The notes under the pieces were generated by a model. That model saw only the letters and a list, made by a program, of their open reading frames with translations. It was not told the origin of the DNA and ran no database searches. Source: Terrimonas rubra (GTDB taxonomy: Bacteria > Bacteroidota > Bacteroidia > Chitinophagales > Chitinophagaceae). From it: a stretch of 64,000 nucleotides of DNA. Shown here one piece after another: positions 61,737 through 64,000 of the stretch (positions are counted from its first letter, which is position 1; every line of letters begins with the position of its first letter). Both the position numbers and the translations under genes were made by a program. The stretch is from the NCBI RefSeq assembly GCF_042686025.1, contig NZ_JBHUOZ010000003.1, positions 1,798,001 to 1,862,000 of the forward strand, given 5' to 3'.

Positions 61737-64000
61737 TTAAAAATGTGCCATTAGCCTGAATGAATAACTTTTAGGATTAGGTAAACTTACTCCCGTGATC
61801 AGGGTTTCGGGATCAACCCCTCTTAATCTTTTATCGGCCCAGTAATAGATATTATTGGCAGAAGCCATGAGGCGTACGCTTTTGATGATACCGCTGCGCT
61901 GCAATAGTTTTGAGCTGAGCTCGTAAGAGAACATCACCTCATTTAATCTTAATACATTTGCATTTACCACCATGGCATTACTCCTGTTATAGGCAAACTC
62001 GTTCTGAATACCCGCCGAGGACAGATAAGCCGCCTGAATATTGGATACCAGGCCCGGAACATTTGTAATGAGTTCATCGCCCGATGATCGCCAGCGGGCA
62101 TCAATATCCTGCGCTGCGGCCAGGTGGTCGGCATAGTTACGTTGCACCATGGGCGAACGGAATACTTTATTACCGTAACTGTAAGTAAAGAATATCCTCA
62201 GTTCAAAAGGCCCGTAACCAAAGGAATTGCTGACCGAACCCGTAGTAGTGGGTTCCCTTGGTCCCATGTACGAAACCAGGGAATCGTTGGTACTTGACAG
62301 CACAATACCATTGATGGTTCGTCCATCTTTACCACCTGTTGAGAACAACGGCTGGCCATTGTTATCAAGCCCCACAAAATTATAAGCATACAGGCCGTAT
62401 AAAGGTTTACCGATCTTGCCAAAGCCCTCGGGCTTGGTAACATTTGTAAGCAAGGGCGATTGTAATACGCCATCCAGCATCCTGTTCTTTACATAACTGT
62501 AGATCAGTCCTGCTCCCCACCTCAATTTTTTAGTGTTCAGGATATTGGATACATTGAACGTGAGATCAAATCCCTTGTTGGACATGGATGCCCAGTTGAT
62601 GACTTTGGTAGTAAAACCTTCTTCCAGCGGCATACTGCTGTGAGCGATCAGGTCTTTATTTTTCCTGGAATAAAATTCTGCGATCACATTAAAGCGTTTT
62701 AAGAAAGACATATCCAGTCCAATATTGGTGATATAATCTTTCTCCCAGGCCAGGTTATATAATTCAGGCGCCAATACCCTTATACCGATCTCGCTGTTGA
62801 CCCCGTCAAAACGGATCGCATTATAAAAACGGGCATTCAGCATAGGCGAGGTCTGGTAAGCATTACCACGAAGCGCATAACTGGCCCTTAACGTGATATA
62901 ATCAATTTTGCCGCCTTTATTTAATCGCTGAAAGAACCCTTCCCTGTCCACATTCCAGGACAAGCCCACATTGTAGTTGGGCAGGTATTTAGACCTTACT
63001 GAAGAGCCGAATACATTACTGGCATCAGCCCTCAGGGTAAAATCAACATTATAACGGTTATTAAACGTGTACTGCCCGTTTACAAAACCACCCACTGCCC
63101 TTTCAGTGATCTTGTTTTCATTGTAATAACGGTCGTCGTTTCTTATGGCAGCGGTCATAGCCAAAGGACTGGGAGAAATAATGTGGCCGCCATAGTACAT
63201 ATAACCGTAACCCCTTGTATTGGAACTGGCATTGTCAGATGAGCGCAGGTCAACGCCGCCAAACAAAGCCACACGGTGCCGGTCAGAAAAGCTCACCTTA
63301 TAGTCCAATGTAGCCCTTCCATATAATTCCGTACCATTATTACTGAACACATCTAAGATACCACCCCTGGGTAAAATGGTTTCGGGAATGGAGTTAGGAT
63401 TATTTAAATCCCTGAACAAATAAGTATTTAAACTTCGTATCACATCATTATAACTGGCACGATAAGCCTCGGCCACATTAGAGTACTCAGTTGCAGTGTG
63501 ATTTAACTGCGAGGAGTTTTTCCTGAAAGATAACAAGGTCTCCAGTGTAAGGTTTTTGCCCAGTTTATAGGCCGGCTTTACCACAATAGCTATGCCCTGG
63601 TTATTGATCTTTATAAAATTTTCCTTTAACTCCTCCAGGATATTAAAGGGCGCATAATTATTACGGTAGTATTTATAAGAGCCGTCACTGTTATAAGGAC
63701 TCATGGCCCGGCTGGTGGTACTGGCATAAATAGCAGGGTTTGTTTCAAAGGGACGTGTGAGATCGCCATTGAACATGGTGCTGTTATAAGTACCGGGGGC
63801 CATCTGGTTACGAAAACTGGCATTGAGATCCATATCCAGCGTAAGTTTCCTGGACAGGTTAAATATCATGCGCATATCAGCCGTATACCGTTTATTATTA
63901 TAACCTATAGCCGCCCCGTTATCCGCCGCGTAACTACCCGAAAGATAGTAGGCCGCTTTATCATTGCCACCGGACAAAGAGAGTGAATGTTCCTGGAGCA
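61737..64000 (-). CDS. SusC/RagA-like outer-membrane transporter, C-terminal part (partial)
   Basis: The open frame runs past the right edge, so the N-terminus, any STN domain and the start are missing; the leftmost TTG at 63977 is internal. The visible about 754 residues are barrel and plug end: HSLSLSGGNDKAAYYLSGSYA, YNVGLSWNVDREGFF and the closing LPNPKSYSFRLMAHF with terminal Phe. It belongs to another PUL whose SusD should lie downstream on the minus strand but is not present between 61584 and 61737; a SusD further upstream outside the window is possible. Confidence 0.92.
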   Translation of the reverse strand, partial: LQEHSLSLSGGNDKAAYYLSGSYAADNGAAIGYNNKRYTADMRMIFNLSRKLTLDMDLNASFRNQMAPGTYNSTMFNGDLTRPFETNPAIYASTTSRAMSPYNSDGSYKYYRNNYAPFNILEELKENFIKINNQGIAIVVKPAYKLGKNLTLETLLSFRKNSSQLNHTATEYSNVAEAYRASYNDVIRSLNTYLFRDLNNPNSIPETILPRGGILDVFSNNGTELYGRATLDYKVSFSDRHRVALFGGVDLRSSDNASSNTRGYGYMYYGGHIISPSPLAMTAAIRNDDRYYNENKITERAVGGFVNGQYTFNNRYNVDFTLRADASNVFGSSVRSKYLPNYNVGLSWNVDREGFFQRLNKGGKIDYITLRASYALRGNAYQTSPMLNARFYNAIRFDGVNSEIGIRVLAPELYNLAWEKDYITNIGLDMSFLKRFNVIAEFYSRKNKDLIAHSSMPLEEGFTTKVINWASMSNKGFDLTFNVSNILNTKKLRWGAGLIYSYVKNRMLDGVLQSPLLTNVTKPEGFGKIGKPLYGLYAYNFVGLDNNGQPLFSTGGKDGRTINGIVLSSTNDSLVSYMGPREPTTTGSVSNSFGYGPFELRIFFTYSYGNKVFRSPMVQRNYADHLAAAQDIDARWRSSGDELITNVPGLVSNIQAAYLSSAGIQNEFAYNRSNAMVVNANVLRLNEVMFSYELSSKLLQRSGIIKSVRLMASANNIYYWADKRLRGVDPETLITGVSLPNPKSYSFRLMAHF

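Noticed and set aside
63975..63977. TTG as start of the last SusC-like frame
   Set aside because: The frame stays open upstream to the window edge with typical SusC residues, so the gene is partial.
1..64000. tRNA, rRNA, CRISPR, integrase or phage genes
   Set aside because: Intergenic stretches were read for cloverleaf, spaced direct repeats and transposase motifs; none was convincing apart from the repeat patch at 5.4-5.8 kb.

Overview
The window looks like a chromosomal segment of a Bacteroidota bacterium, most likely from the Chitinophagaceae (Chitinophaga/Niastella-like; this rank is inference). The evidence is SusC/SusD pairs, ECF sigma/FecR pairs, DUF1735-LamG lipoproteins, TonB-linked receptors, A+T-rich spacers and promoter elements of the TTTG-N(18-20)-TAnnTTTG type. 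I see no rRNA, tRNA, CRISPR array, integrase or intact transposase.

Region 1 (1-11.9 kb) is mixed housekeeping and stress functions. It holds two divergent ferritin-like stress proteins, a DNA-alkylation-repair HEAT protein, a DoxD-DoxA fusion, a small unknown protein, a medium-chain reductase, a gene-free 0.9 kb patch of degenerate repeats, a VOC protein, a large secreted S9 peptidase, a MarR-GNAT fusion, and a GbsR-type regulator followed by an outer-membrane barrel protein.

Region 2 (12-27 kb) holds a secreted protein ending in a SecDF-P1-head-like domain, a GH123-type hydrolase, a CPA1 Na+/H+ antiporter, a response regulator/histidine kinase/EamA operon, an envelope-glycosylation operon on the minus strand (GT2, duplicated LAB_N protein, GT39/ArnT-like, epimerase), a PAP2 phosphatase and an outer-membrane receptor.

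Region 3 (27.4-54.7 kb) is the centrepiece: two paralogous polysaccharide-utilisation loci in tandem. Each has ECF sigma, FecR anti-sigma, SusC with an STN signalling domain, SusD, two DUF1735-LamG lipoproteins, a GH18 endo-beta-N-acetylglucosaminidase and a DUF1735-F5/8C lipoprotein. A convergent secreted GH20 beta-hexosaminidase follows. The likely job is recognition and cleavage of GlcNAc-containing glycans, probably N-glycans: GH18 cuts the chitobiose core at the surface, SusCD imports, and GH20 and perhaps GH123 trim terminal HexNAc. The loci differ in gene order and DUF1735 module number. One contains a fresh tandem gene duplication, and both end in the same roughly 95-nt three-hairpin 3' structure with compensatory changes in the terminator stem.

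Region 4 (54.8-64 kb) holds a class-C beta-lactamase-fold hydrolase, an operon of DUF2975 protein, Xre regulator, ABC ATPase and ABC permease-M1 peptidase fusion with a dyad-rich promoter, and the C-terminal part of another SusC running off the right edge.
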